Assembly: GCA_019400425.1 (NCBI GenBank)
Contig: JAFREE010000034.1
Coordinates: forward strand, 124,001 to 188,000
DNA: 64,000 nt
Direction: 5' to 3'
Source: Hymenochaete sp. R1
Lineage: Eukaryota > Basidiomycota > Agaricomycetes > Hymenochaetales > Hymenochaetaceae
Shown here: positions 45,278 through 58,904 of the stretch, piece by piece
Layout: each line of letters opens with the position of its first letter
How positions within the stretch are numbered: the first letter of the stretch is position 1
Translations under genes and position numbers: made by a program
Notes under the pieces: model-generated
What the model saw: only the letters and a program-made list of their open reading frames with translations
What the model was told of the DNA's origin: nothing
The model's database searches: none

Positions 45278-48200
45278 TTATGAATCCCTAGACAATACAA
45301 CGATTCCTCCCTTCCCTAGCGGTTTCAGCTCTTTCTTCCCGGCATCATCATAAGCAAATACTTCAGCCGAGATGTGAAACTGGCCTAAGGCTGTAAATGA
45401 AGCCCTTAGTTTATGCACTTTAGTTTGCCCGCTCTCCAAGTAACCAAGTGGTATGCCTTTAAGTGTCCCGTTGCAGATAAATTGGTCCCCGGGATCGGCA
45501 GTCAGGTTGAGACTGAGAATCAAGGACGAAGCTAATCCAGGATTTAAGCCGAGCACTAGTTGGCCAATAGATCTCAAGAAGAAAGACACTCACGAGTAAG
45601 ATTCTTAACAGTGGCCTCTATGAAAGTGAATTCATTGGGAGTGATTGTTGTTCTCGACGAGCGTTTCGTTGAATTCTCGTTGGGCTCATCCGCATCGTCC
45701 GATCGAACTTGTAATTGCACTCGAGCATCGTCAGTCCGGAGAGAGCTCAACATATGTTGCGTGAATCGCTGCTTCCGCAATGAGAGCTCCCCAAATCGGG
45801 AACCAGCAGCCTTTCACATTGTTATTCACTTATCATAAGTCGGACAGGAATTCTTGATGAGTACGAACCTCTTTCCATGATGCTTTCAGTCGTCTCAGAA
45901 GCTCTTCCCGGTACCAGAAGAGCTCACGTTGTACCCGATCTTCTTCGCTCCCCAAGCCTGTCACTTTGTACTGTCGATTTGTGAGCGAGGGGATGGGAGC
46001 TGTCGAGGTAGTAGCTGGTAGGGAGAAGCGTTGGATGGGCAAGAGCAGCCTGACAAACCTGTTGTGAGAACAGCATGCGTGAACATTGTAAATGAGCCAT
46101 ACTTGTATGTGGAACCAGGCGGAACTGTCTTTGAGACGGAGGCTAAAAGCCCAACATAAGTATGAGAAGATACGACCAATGATGTTACTCACCCGCTGAG
46201 TCCGATGTCAATGTGACATCGAATGGTAGACCATACATATTCTGTACGTCCAGAGTGAATATACACCAACCATGTTCGTCAACATTCTCCAACAAGCCAA
46301 CCCATTCTCGTCCAAGGCCCTCTCCGTTTTCAAGCACCGACAGAGGTAAAATATTCATCCCAGAACATTCAAGCATTTGGTATACAGAGACAAGAATGGG
46401 TAGGATGAGTTGTCTGACATAAAATGAGGACGGAGCAGCGGAGGTATTTTGAGGTTTGTGAGTGCAAGAATATGCGATGTGAATAGTACCGTCGATGCTA
46501 CGAAATATTATGAGATGATTCGTTCATTATCGAACATCACTGCTCACCATCCTGGCTTGCCAAAACATCTCACTGAGATTGTGTTTTCCTGACCAGGCTC
46601 TATAACCTTCTTGTGTTTTTCAAGTTCCCACGAGAAAACGGGTCTATGTATTAGACTATGCTCTGCCTCGTGCGTTTCGAAGACGCTCGGCTCCCCATTC
46701 AACAACTGTTCAAAGTATGTTTTCATCGAATCCTCGAACGTCAGTTCCAAGAAGTCTATGGGAAGCTCGGACACGTTTTCGACCGTCAATCGAATTGTCG
46801 ATCTAAATACATAACGGACTCATCAGCAACTATTTTTTTAAAAAGCTCAGAGCCTTACATTTCGCCGTCATATAACATAGCAGCGCCATTCGTTAAAGAA
46901 GTCCGACGGATCCTCAGGCTGGGTTGCTCCGCTACTACTTTCACCTCCAGATAACTCGGGGTTGTCTTGGTTGCATTTTCCTGAAGAGAAGTACGCTTCG
47001 AAATTCCGCGCAGTTTTTGAAGCCTATCGCTAAGGCATGTTGTCTTTTGCTTCTCTTCGATATTTTGTTTCGCTAGGTCTTCCATAAACTTTGCCTCCTG
47101 CTCCTCTTCCGGTAGGACAGGAAGCAAAACTTCATGCTTAACGAGACCAGGTAACACCAACGAGCATCCTCGGATGATGAGGGTCCCCGGTTCCGTCGCT
47201 TTACCGGTTAGAGTGACAGAAGCAAATGAATTGCCTTGTACAACAAGATTTTGGCTCGACCCGACAAATTTGACACCTGATGTACTTCGAACTGTTTCAG
47301 ACGGGCAATAGACGAAGGGTCGACTCACATACCAAAGTGATACTGAAACAATATCTAGAGTAATGGCGTACGGGTTTTCAAACGTTACAACAAATTCCAG
47401 AGGCTCATTGGTTACAGCGTATGCTTGTCCCTGCAGCTACTGTCATCAGATCACCCATTAAAAGTGGTATGTATGCTCACCTTGTCTGCGTTGATGCGTT
47501 TTGGATTAAACAAGAAAGGGTCCGTATTCGACTTTTCAGCATCCTCAGGCGATATAAGAGCGTTTTTCCACTGTCTTTCCATCGGTAACTTCATGAAAGG
47601 CAAACTACAATAATACAGCTCTCAATAATGTACGTAGACGATGTAACTACTTACGGGACGAGATGGATGCCGGATACAATTGGATCGAGCCAGAACTCAA
47701 CTTTGCGAGTATCTCCTCTACGTCTCATAGTCGCCATAGCTCGGGCTGCCGATGTATGAAACCTGAACTGCTCCTCTGAATCGAGTAGTCGATAGGCACT
47801 ACGCAAAGTCGACAGAGAGAACCGTACAATCGCAGAATAGTCTAAACAAGATACGTCAGCATATGAAATAAAGGGGATAAATCTCAAAAACTCTTACCAG
47901 GCAAAGCTTCAGCAATCTCCAACGACTCGCGAAGCAACCCACTTTGGAGTTCCGGCCATACATATCTCGATCTCGAACGGACGAGTACGGTATCCATTCT
48001 GGAGACAGGAGCTGCTAAATTTCTATCATTGTCGACTTCCCGGGACTCAAACTCAACGCAATCGAGGTGGAGTCCATGAACCTCGCAAATGTATTGTTGC
48101 ATGAGCAAAATACCAGCATTTCCTTCTGATTTTTCCTTCCCGCGAACGCCGACACTACTGTTATTAGTTGTGTATCCAGGGCTACTTCCAAAAGTCAAAG

Positions 48201-49949
48201 CAGTATCTGAAGTGCTCCTTGACTCCTCTCGCCCCTGGACCAAAAGATCTAACAGACAAGCGATGAGCTCTCGTAATATGTACGCCTCCTTTCGTCGGTA
48301 TTGCAGGCCCGAGTACATCGACGCAACGAGTTTCAAACTTTCGATGCGTTCGCGGGACCCCAAATGAAGTAGCCAAGGTCCATGGACTTGCGATATCGAA
48401 GCAGATACATCAGACCTGTTCAAACCGCTAATCGGATCCTGCTTATGCAGTTCGATGTGCATTCGTTCGTTTGATCTCTTCAGTATATTGAAGTCCGCGT
48501 CATCGACTTTCCCGTTGATTAAAGCGTTAAAGGCGAGTGTACTAAGCCCGTTGCCGAGCCACACATAGAATACGAGGGTCGACTGCCTTAAGCATGCATT
48601 GACGAACAAATATGACAACTCAGTCAGGCAATCCTCACCTTCTGCGGTATCTGCAGCAGAAGCGTATTGCTGGACGGCTTTTGAGAGGTTTTCTTCGCTC
48701 TCCCTCCAGGAGCTCGAAGACTGGGAGTCTACATTTGTCTAAAAAGTATATAATGATTGGGAGTAATAGATAATGGACAAGGGACTATAGCTTACATGGC
48801 TTTCTGACCAAAGCTCCAGGATACTTGATACTGCCATTCCCTCATGAGCTGAGGCAATCCATGACATGTCTTGTGGCTGTCGAAGACCATGTATTGCTTC
48901 GTTGTACCTGTGATTGGTTGATCTACTTGGTCATCAAAAAGAAAGTTCGGGGTCTTACCAGATGGACGCATCCATCATCCGACCAGAGAGTAGGAAGAGA
49001 TCGCCGAGTACTTTGTAAAGACGACCGATGCTCAAAGTCCCAGCGCCATTCATGGTGCTGATTCTCTTATTAGTTGGGATGACGCCTGGGCCCATGGTCG
49101 AAGATCGTCGTAGATTAAGCCTTGGGTCGGAGACACGTCCGTGTAAATTTCCGCTTGGGGTCTCCTGAACACTGAAAGGCCTCTCTGGCTCAACCTCCAT
49201 CGATGTACGGTTCGACCGATAATTTGGAGCTCTTCCGAATGTACCCATATTTAGGGCATCGCTACCATTCGGCGTCTCCAGCGCTTTTACCTAAAAATCC
49301 ATCAAACCCGTTACTCAACCTATATGCGCGTATGAATACACGTACGATGACGGAGAACTCTCCCAATATGTTTGAACACAGCTCTGCAAGCAAAGTGCCT
49401 ATATATATCTTCTTGTTACCCATCATGCTTGGTATGACAAATAGTCCTGTCAAGTGATTGCCAACGTTGAGATTGGTATTTCCATCACCCTCCTCGAACA
49501 CGAAGCAGTTCCTAGCCAGCGGAAAGACGGACTGAGAAGAGTTGAGCTCGGCGAGCGCGGCATTGAACTTTGAGTAGATTGAAGATAGTGAGTCTGAGTG
49601 CGAGCAGCTGGAAATTCCAACCACTCCTAGGGGGAAATCTGAAGTCCGGAAGACGTCATATTTCGAATGTGAGGGTGACGGTGGATGTTTCGTGAAGCTG
49701 AGGAGCAACGACCCAGATGCGAGCGGACTGGGCATGAAGCGAGCTAAGACTTGGTCAGCTCGAGCGGGCTGGACATTTAATCCAATTCTCACCTCTATCA
49801 TCTCTACCATCAGCAGGTATGTCGCTGAGACGGATTTCGGTGAGCTCTTCGAGTTGCTTTGACCACTTCTCAAATGTGTGAGGTAGTATGGGTCCCACTG
49901 GAATAAGTAGAATCTTTATTTGCGCCAAAGACGCAAACTTGAAATCCAT
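45278..49949 (-). CDS. TRS120: TRAPPII subunit Trs120/TRAPPC9
   Basis: Trs120 is a large subunit specific to the TRAPPII tether, which activates Rab11-type GTPases (Ypt31/32) at the late Golgi. The start reads MDFKFASLAQIKILLIPVGP, followed by FEKWSKQL and IRLSDIPADGRDDR, then ARFMPSPLASGSLLLSF, a run typical of TRAPPC9 N-termini. Further N-terminal conservation includes NHLTGLFVIPSMMGNKKIY. The middle is helical; the C-terminal half consists of beta-sandwich repeats, ending VVLSRDS at 45278. About 15 exons give around 1,280 residues. An upstream in-frame ATG at 49970 would add seven residues. It diverges from the C1-domain gene. Confidence 0.92.
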
Positions 49950-50182
49950 CGTATAGTAATGTTTGTTCACTGGTTCCTATAACAGCTTCTTGAACGATGT
50001 AGCGAGCATTGCGTAGAACGTGGTGGGGGTCGCCAACAGAGTGTACGCGGTGTCCGTGTCTGAGAAACGCGTCTTGGGATTGTTCCACGACTTCCGCACG
50101 GTGACTTTGGACTTCAGCCTGCTATGTCGTGAACCTCGCATACATTCTTTATCCCGCATTCTTCACTACTCTTCAGAACCGC
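49950..50182. promoter_or_regulatory. Divergent promoter, TRS120 and C1-domain gene
   Basis: Roughly 233 bp lie between the two likely starts. The exact start of the plus-strand gene is uncertain, because its frame stays open upstream of the ATG at 50183 and a 5' exon could lie here. Confidence 0.4.
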
Positions 50183-53100
50183 ATGACTTCTTTCCCTACT
50201 ATCAGTTATGATCAAGATCTTCAGAAAACCGAATATACTACCGATGCCTTGAGCGTGAACGTAGACGGCTCTCCGCCGCGTTCTCGAGGACGCTCTCGAA
50301 CCCTTTCTCAGATCGCAACGTCAATCATCTCAACGCCGAATGAGAAGTCAAGCGGGGAAGCACCCCGAAGAAGCTTATCGGAAAAACTCCAGGAGAAGGG
50401 TCCGATACTGGATAAGGCGCAACAGGAGACTCGCAAACTGCTGAATCACATCATGAGCGAGCTCGAAAGCCGTCCACGTCCTCCCTCAATCTGGGAAATA
50501 TGCAGTTCAGGGCCCGACGCTCAAAGAGCTGGCTCTAGGAAGCAGGACAACATTCGGCCCGTCAAACCATTTATGACATATGGCGATAGTGACAGCGATG
50601 ATGACTCTACGACGACGTTCTCTCCCCAGACTTCATTCGAGCTCTTAAATCGGCTCAAAGACCTTTGCATGGTCTGCATTGCGAAATCTTGGATTATATT
50701 CGATACAGGGTATGCATACCGTAGCTTCTATAGGAGGCATCACGCACGTGTATTGATGATTGATTCAGTTCGGAAGCCAGAAGGGGCGATGAGGACAAGC
50801 AATCACCATTCAGGTTTAGGCGTACGAGCTTCAATGCTTCAGGGTCTCGAAGTCGGTCTTCCTCGCCCAATACTAGTATAAGAAGGAAAACTAGTTCGGG
50901 GTCCTTGGATCGCTTCTTAAGCATTCTTCAATCTATAATTACAGACGACTGTCGCTTTCGTATAGCGTCTGTTAGACTGGATCGTCCGCCATACGCATTG
51001 CAAGCAGTCATCCTGGATATCGCACAAATTCTAATAAACATGTACCGCCATGATTCGAAAGTTCTTTACGACATTGGAATGCTACTTCTACCCGCATTCT
51101 CCACATTCCCCGAGATCATGTTCAATCGACTTCTAGCATTCTTTGAAAGCGGACTTTTGAGGTTGATGGTGACTGGTCTAAAAGGGCTGCAGAGCAAAAC
51201 ATTGGGTGCCCTTCAACCAGACTCTGTCGTTCCAGGTATGTGTCTATCAGCGCAATGTTTTAGCTATCGTCGCCTATCATTAAAGCTCGAAATAGACACA
51301 GGTGTTGCCGCCGTCCCGATAGTTGCAATTCAGGTTGACGAAGCGCAAGATGACGACGAATTAACATCTCCGACGTATGGGTGGAGAAAATGGCTTCCGG
51401 AGGGAGCTCCAGTGAAATCAATCTTCTCGACGAATGCACCAGGCCAAGCAACAGAGATATATCATTTATCTTCTATAATAGGACCTCTTGTGGCAACTAT
51501 ACTCGATAATGTTGACCTTGCGACTCAAGATTCAGTGGTTGGTCATCGTATCCGATCAATATTTGTTTTCCTCTCAGAATATAAGCCAGACTTTGCTCTG
51601 GACTTATTAGAAGTTGCTGCCTTCCATTCATCAGGTGCAAGGTACTCCGCTCTTTCTCTCCTCCACGCAATATGGCCGGGAGCTTTCGGGCATCTTTCGA
51701 TCGGCAAAGCATTTCCATTAACGACTTACCCAATCACCCCGAACCTGGGAGTGCCCAAATCACAACGTGCTATCCCACATATCCATGTCCACCAGTTTGT
51801 CCCATGGCATTTTCTGCCTATTTCTGCCTCGGCCGTTTTCGAAGGTTCTGCATCCCATGATTGCCATGCCTGCAATAAGCAGATTGATGGTTTTGGTCTA
51901 TTCTGCCCATTCTGCATGTGCGCAATTCATGTGAACTGCTATGATGCACCCCAAGGAACAAAATTAGCGCAATATACTTCTGTCGGAGAGAACGCCACGC
52001 AACGTATGGCTGTTCACCGATTCTCTGATGTGAAACGTTTGAGTCCGAAAGACCAAAACATTACCGCTCGAAAAGGCAGCCATTCTTTCACCTTGACCAA
52101 CATCTTCACACTTTCGCTATGTAGCGCTTGCCGACTGCCTCTTTGGGGATATATGGCTCAAGGTTATCGATGCGATGTGTGCAATCAGTACATTCATCCT
52201 GCATGCCTAAGCGGCGAGGGACTCGGACGAATGGTGGATTGCCGATCCCGAATGGATGCGAGTCTGCTCAGTATTGAATGGATCGACTTCCGCACTTCCT
52301 TCATGGATTTCTATGGGTGCATCCTTCTTCGTGAACCAGAAATCAGCCGCTGCACTCATGAGGAACTTTCCATATATTGGTCAATCTTATGGACGCAGCG
52401 CCAGTTGTTGAGATACGGAATCGCATCTGGGACAATTATATTGAAGCAAGGATCGACTTCCGGAAACATAGATGACTTTGAGCTACATCGAACAGAGTCT
52501 TTGTATACGAGTTATCTCGACTCACGCATTTTGGCACGTAATGCCATGCTTCAAAACTTCTTCCAGGAGTCCGGTCTGCCTCCCCATTTCCGAAACATCA
52601 TGTATGACTGGCCAACACTCCTATTCATGGCATCAGTAATCAAGACACCTTCGCGCAGAGACGTTGCAGATGGAAACAATCTTCTGAACGTCTCTTCCGT
52701 TACTCACGCCATGACGGATACGGACGACCTTGTAGACTACCCGGCAGCAATGCTTTCCATCGCAAAGGTGAGGGACAATATAGGTGATATGCTGGGACTC
52801 TTCCAGACACAAAGCGCTTGTGCAATGTTATGGCACCTACGACGTTTAGGGTTTTTTGATAGTGAAGAGGTTCCTCTTTTTACGGCACCTAAACATCCCC
52901 GGGAGTTCGAATGTTTCTTTCCCCTTCCACTCGGCTTGGATTTATCCGCAGACGTTGAGTCTCTGTTAGTTTGCATCGAAGTTTGCTTGGAAGACTTGGA
53001 TGCCTCTGTCAATGAATCGGGGTTCCTCCTCCTTATTAGAAAGCTTTGGCCGAATGGCATGGCTTCTGACTATACACTGTCGAGACTCGTCAAGGCTATA

Positions 53101-56100
53101 GTTGGATGGGTTCTGGCAGAGGTAAGAATTCAATTTGTTGTATAGAGCACTGCGACGCTTCATTAATATTTCCAGGACGATAACCTTGTCATTATTCTAC
53201 GGGAATACGTTGCAAGAAAGAGGTCGCTCCCGGGGGTTCCTTCCGCGTCTGAGAGTCAAAGCTGGCCCAGCTCCTTTAATCCACGGAACGCGGCATCGGG
53301 ATCCGTCAACAATGGAAACGACTATGTGACGTGCAGGAAGCGCCTCCTTGAGAAATATGTCGGGCGGTGGCTTTTCGCGTTACATTGTCAAGATCCTGGA
53401 GCGTATACCCGATTCGTGTTCGAGTCAATTGATGATTTAGCTGCAGAGTTCATTGCGTCAGACGCCGGTCTGCTAGACAAAGGCGCGGAATCGAAAGTAA
53501 GATTTATTCTTGGTTCGGAGTCTCAATGCGTATGCTTACGCATGATAATTAGGGTTTAACCTTGAGAACAGACAGGGTCCTACGTAGTATAATGAAGCTC
53601 TGCCAATCGTCAATCACGTTTTCTGTTGAAGATGATTTGTTTGTAAAGTGGCTGGCCCTACTTCCAATCGCTGCATCCTCACCAGAAGTAAGTTGTGTGG
53701 TATCTTGAGGGTCATTTCATCCACTTAACTACTGAATTCTCAAGCCATTACCATCCTTACCTCGTCTGCTAAATAGAGAAGTGGAAGCCTCGGCAAGATG
53801 GACGGCATTTGATGCCACATTTACTAGTTTTGAACATACCGCAGCTCCACTTTTGGATCCATGGAAGGTTGTGATCACTATTGCGTCTAAAAGCGACGAA
53901 GGCCTTCGTCAAGCGCTAGAATGGCTCTGCGTCTTTGCGTATTCAGGTGTCGACATCCCGACGTCGACTTTCGTTCAAATCTCGATTTTACTCCGCGAAT
54001 CTCGCGCTTCATTCACTGACAGCATAAAACTATGTAAAGCAGTATTTGCAGCGATTTGGATCAAGTCTTTAGGAAGGCAAGATTTACAGGAGGTCATAAC
54101 TGACTTTTATGACCGAAATTCTCAATATATTCTAGAAAGCCTTACAAATTCTCAGATGGGAGATGATCTGTGAGTGTCAAATATACGTCAGACAATACTT
54201 TATATAACATTTTTGAAGTTTGTATTTCATACGCATGACACTCGCATCCATATTGCTTCTTTATGGATGTGAACGACCACGCTTGCGCGATCTCGGGCTT
54301 GTTCAAGATAAAGATATTGAGACACTAACTTCTCGGTAAGTGTCGTCTAAGAATGATCTAATACTACTAGCGTTACTTAATTAGGATCTGCTGAAGCCGT
54401 AAAATTGTGAAGAGAGCATCACTTACGAACGAGCCTCTTATTGAGGAGATGGATGTAGAAGACCTCTTTCTCGTCCAATTCGTGGAGCATGGTACTGAAG
54501 AGCTACGATGTATGGTCCTGAAGTTCCTGGTGTGTCTGGAAACGGAGACGTCTCTTTTGACATCCCAAGAACTTGAGGCTATAACGTTGAAGAATAGTGT
54601 CGCTCTGACAAAATGGTATGGTTTTCACTTTGTAAGGTATTCTGTCGGGCGTTAACCTGTACAGCATATGGAGATTCTATGACATGCAGAGGCCTGAAGT
54701 AAACGACTTGCGCTCAACCTTGTTGCTCCGTACTGTTGTTGTTGATGCCAGAGCTTTCGAAGACTTGCTGCTAAGCTATTTTCAAGCGGAAGGACAATGG
54801 GAACAATGGTACGACTCTTCTTTTCTTGAAGTTTACTTTTGCAAGATTACTTTCTTTTCACAGCCTTGAAGCAGCAACGAAGTTGTTCTTGATTATCCTT
54901 GATGTTGCAAAGCAATCCTTCTTAATTGAAGAAGGCAAGCAATGGAGGTCAAGTCTTATGAGCGTATTTTTCCGCTTCTTCGCTTGTTTATGGGACAATG
55001 ACCAAGTAAGACACAGTATCTTTCACGATAGGGATATCGCTACATGCGTACTTTAAAAGGAACAAATACGCGCTGCCACAGACACATGGTCTCGAACACT
55101 ACATCCAGTTCATCATCAAGCGATGGCTCTTTATTTTGGCGAACATTTGACGCTTGCTCCTGTCAATGAGAGACTCGCGCTTATTTCCTTTCTCATCCGT
55201 CTTAATTCCAATTTTCCTACGTGGAAAGGTATGCCTAACTTTACTTTGACACGCCGAAAATCAAATTGATAAGCGATAGTTCTTACGTGGGACGTCATCA
55301 TCGAAACTCTCATGGACGACGAATTCATGCAAAGAGAAAATGCTGATGAGACTGCTCTCAATGCACACTTAGTAAGTTTAAACTTGACTTGAGCTGCCTT
55401 GTTTTTGATCGTGCCGAAGTCTATGTACGGGTTTTCATCGAGAAATCGACAAGGAGAGAAAAATCAAGACCCTAGCGATACCATGTTACAGGTATGTATG
55501 AGTTTCCGAGTACCAGCATACAAGTAAAATTAATCCTATGAATCTTCCTCAGACTTCTCTAATACAACTTAGTCTCCAGATGATTGCTAGCGGAATCGCC
55601 ATTGACATTTTTTCATTTCTGAAGATCAAGCTGCGGCTTGCTATTTTACTAGGATTCTCAGAGGCGATCCTCGTTCCTGCAAAGAGTGGTCATTCTTTTT
55701 ATGTCCAACTTGGGAGTATGAGCCATCTTGACTCCGGAGCGTTCTCTTGTGTACAGTGTCTTATGATTCTTTTGGACTCCGACAAGTCAATGGAGATTGC
55801 ACCATCGGCCTTAGCATCCGGCTCAGCAGAGGATGAAATAACTCATACTGTTCTTGTTGGCTCAATCATCATCGATTTATACCTCGCAGTTTTCAAGCAT
55901 TTCGTCGAGCACAGCTCCCAATTCCCGTATCTCCAACAGAAGGCAATAACTCAAACGATGGTGATTGTCATTCTCAAACACGACATGGACTGCCCCGTGT
56001 TGGATCACCTCCGGGAGGTTCTTCGGGCTGCTGTCAAATTAGCATCAGATTTACTTCTAGAAGATCTAGGGCATGAATCAAAACAACTGATGCTATCCGC

Positions 56101-58352
56101 GATTCAAGCGTATCGAAAACGATGGCCGAGGCCCGCCTTGTTCAGAGATACAATTGTGTAAGTTCTCCCGGAATATGCGCTTGGAGCAGTACTGAAGGCG
56201 ATCCAGGTACCAATGTCGTAATGTGTTCAGTCTCATTTCATCCAGTAGAAATGGTGGGGATGAAGTTATCAACGGGAAAGCTCTCTTCCTCTTAGAGGAT
56301 ATGTTTACTGTGTAAGTGTGAGAAAGGTGCATGGTATATATGTAACGTACTAACTCATAGATATCAACAGCACTCCGGGCCTGCTTTTCATGCTTAGTAA
56401 CGTTCGTATCTGACCTCCCTTAAAATCCACATGATCAATGACAGCCCAAATATTAGAAATCGTTATCCAATGATACATTCTCTGTCCTACGATTGGTTAT
56501 GACCAGGAATGCTCGCAATCCCAACGCCCAACCTGGCTTACCGGATCGCGTACTCAGTCATACTCTACGATTTTTTGAGGCGAACCCACATGAATTAGAG
56601 CAGAAGAGTATCCTTGAGAATCTCAGAACGTACATCGAGGAAGTTCATTTCCAAGGCTACACCACAGATACTCTTGCTCGTTCGTCAAAATTATTTTGTT
56701 TTCCTAACCATCTGACTAAACTTACTTTTTCGTTCAGGTACGGGAGAAAGTTTTGTCACGATCCTGCGCAATGCTAGCGAAGCATCGGCTGAAGCGTTTG
56801 ACCCGAGCCCTCTCATTTTAGCAGCTGCGAGCTTAGTGCAACACAATAAAGCTCAGATTAGAGTATGCCTACTATCTCAGTTGTTGTCCCTTCTTTGACT
56901 CGCCGTTATCATTATCTAGGACTTCCTACGACAACTCGAAATTGTGATGCGAATAACTCTAGGCCGCTTTGATGTCAAAGAACAGGCTGTTCGACGCGTG
57001 CTGCAAGTTACTCACACGCTTTATCGGCGTACGGCAGAAACCACTGCTTCTGCGCAAGAAAGAAACATTGTTCTCTCCGCTGTGGTGGACATTTTATCTG
57101 ATGGCTTCAGAGGGAAATGTCGCGTGACGAGCTTCACTATGAAAGCCATTGCAGATGTGAGTCCCATTTACGATTCCATGCTGCTCTCTAATGAAGTCTT
57201 ATCTAAGGCACTGTGCACCGGCTCCCATTCGTTTTTGACGCCTGATATGGCGCTGAGACTTGCCAGTGACGCATTTTACTTCATCCAAAATTCAACGCCG
57301 GCAGATTCTCAGACACAAAGTGGGATCATGACGGTGAAGGCAGCCAGTCTTTTATTAAGTTTTACCGCCCGATGCGATCCGGACTTCTTGATGGGTCTGT
57401 TGCATGACAATATGCTGGAGGCAAGCGCATTTTCCCCCTTTCGTCCGCACATTCTAACAATTACGTATCCTTCAGAGAGGAAAACATGCCCTTACCGTTC
57501 GGGCGTGGAATGTACTAGTAATCGAGACCTTACAATGCAAGACACTGGACAAGCCCGCTACTTGGCTCTTCAGACACTTGACGCAGTTCTGTGCATCTTA
57601 CAACATTTCTTTGAGGGCACATATACAAGCTATCGGATTACCACCTGATATCACGGCGTCGGACGTCAATCAAGCATTCATTTCAATGAAGCTCTGGTTG
57701 ATCCTTGCGCGGAAAAGTGCAGAGGAAGATCGTGCAGCATTCGACGATGACAACGCCACAGCAACAAATTCGATTCGTAACCCTGAATCTGAGAGTAGGA
57801 ACGCGTATTTGGTTTGGAATGACCTATGGCCGTCATTCGAGAGGTTGATCGGTCTCTCGGAGGCAGACGCTGAAATAGGCGACTTGACAGTCAGCTTTTG
57901 ATTTCTCTGACCGTAACGGAGAAGTCTAAATTAACGGAATCTTTTAGTCTATCGCGTCTCTCGTCTGGTCGTCCGCCGCTGACATTCTACTCTTTATTCG
58001 CACCATGCGTTCATCCGCTGCATTGGATGCAGGTACACATCAGATAGTATTAGAACGGCTGCAGAGTCTGGGGAAGGGCGAGTCCTTCGCAGGAAAGGTG
58101 CACAATCAAATTATATCTTCACTTGAGCAAACAGCTCAAACCAGCCATTCTCAGATTTCTCGAACTATGCATAGTATTATAAGCCCGCCCAACGAAGTGC
58201 CGTTGGAATCGCTAATCTCTCAAGCCGCTCAGGAGCTACTGGCAGCCGAGAAAATTCATATTTTGGAAGCGAAGCGGGAGTTAGGCCGGATGATGCCTGA
58301 TCGGAGTCGAAAAGACTTGAGGATGCCGACAGGGCAGTCTGGTTTCATTTGA
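50183..58352 (+). CDS. Giant C1-domain protein (about 2,300 residues), function unknown
   Basis: About 20 exons can be chained to the TGA at 58352. The N-terminus is Ser/Arg-rich (SPPRSRGRSRTLS). A long helical, HEAT-like region starts near LDRFLSILQSIITDD. Between 51855 and 52240 lie two zinc modules: a partial one with C-x2-C-x10-C-x2-C-x4-H-x2-C, then a C1 domain with H-x12-C-x2-C-x13-C-x2-C-x4-H-x2-C and a last Cys 11 residues on (7 in canonical C1). The remaining 1,700 residues are mostly hydrophobic helices without catalytic motifs. C1 domains bind diacylglycerol/phorbol ester or act as protein contacts; this spacing is atypical. A large membrane-recruited scaffold is plausible. I cannot place the family; an UNC80/UNC79-like relationship is a guess only. 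Confidence 0.8.
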
Positions 58353-58513
58353 AAAACAATCCTTGTAGCATGTTCGACGCGTATACCATGTCTAGATGTA
58401 TAAATTTTATGTATTTTAATAGTCGTCGAGCCCATGCTTACGCACATATTTGGTATCATCGCATCTTGGGATCAAAATCGTACACAGCTTGTCAGAAGAC
58501 CACAATCCTGGAT

Positions 58514-58904
58514 TCAGGCAGCCCTCTGTTTCGCCTTGATTGCCTTTTTCTTATTCTCCTTTACAATTGTCGATCCGATGAAGGCACCGACACCGCTGAG
58601 ACCGACGACAAACAAAAGCGCTGGAAGGCGGACAGCCCATTCACGCGACGGAAACGCGCTGTGTAAGGGGCTCGACTTGTCGAGGAATGGCTACAAAAAA
58701 GGAAAGAGGCCCAGTCATTTAGCACTTTCTGCAATCATATACACATGAGCAAGTAAAGCATACCAAGAGCATCGCCCAAATTGTATAGTACACGAACACA
58801 ACAAGGGCAACTAAAATCATGCTTCCCCCGAGGACCTTGTCGCTTAAGGCCTACATACGTGATGAGCGCATTTCTCACGCGTGTAAAGCTTTGATACGCA
58901 CCAT
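58514..58904 (-). CDS. DPM2: Dolichol-phosphate mannose synthase regulatory subunit Dpm2
   Basis: Dpm2 stabilises the catalytic subunit of dolichol-phosphate-mannose synthase in the ER membrane; the product feeds N-glycans, O-mannosylation and GPI anchors. The coding part fits three exons: ATG alone (58904-58902), then from 58850 ALSDKVLGGSMILVALVVF and YYTIWAMLL, then from a TTTTGTAG acceptor PFLDKSSPLHSAFPSREWAV and LPALLFVVGLSGVGAFIGST, ending in a Lys-rich tail (KENKKKAIKAKQRAA). Two membrane spans and a length of about 85 residues are right for the family. The catalytic subunit is not in this window. It converges on the C1-domain gene, with 161 bp between the stops. Confidence 0.92.

Noticed and set aside
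50129..50182. Start of the C1-domain gene at a GTG at 50129
   Set aside because: GTG is not a normal start in a nuclear fungal gene. The next in-frame ATG at 50183 was used, with an upstream exon left open as a possibility.
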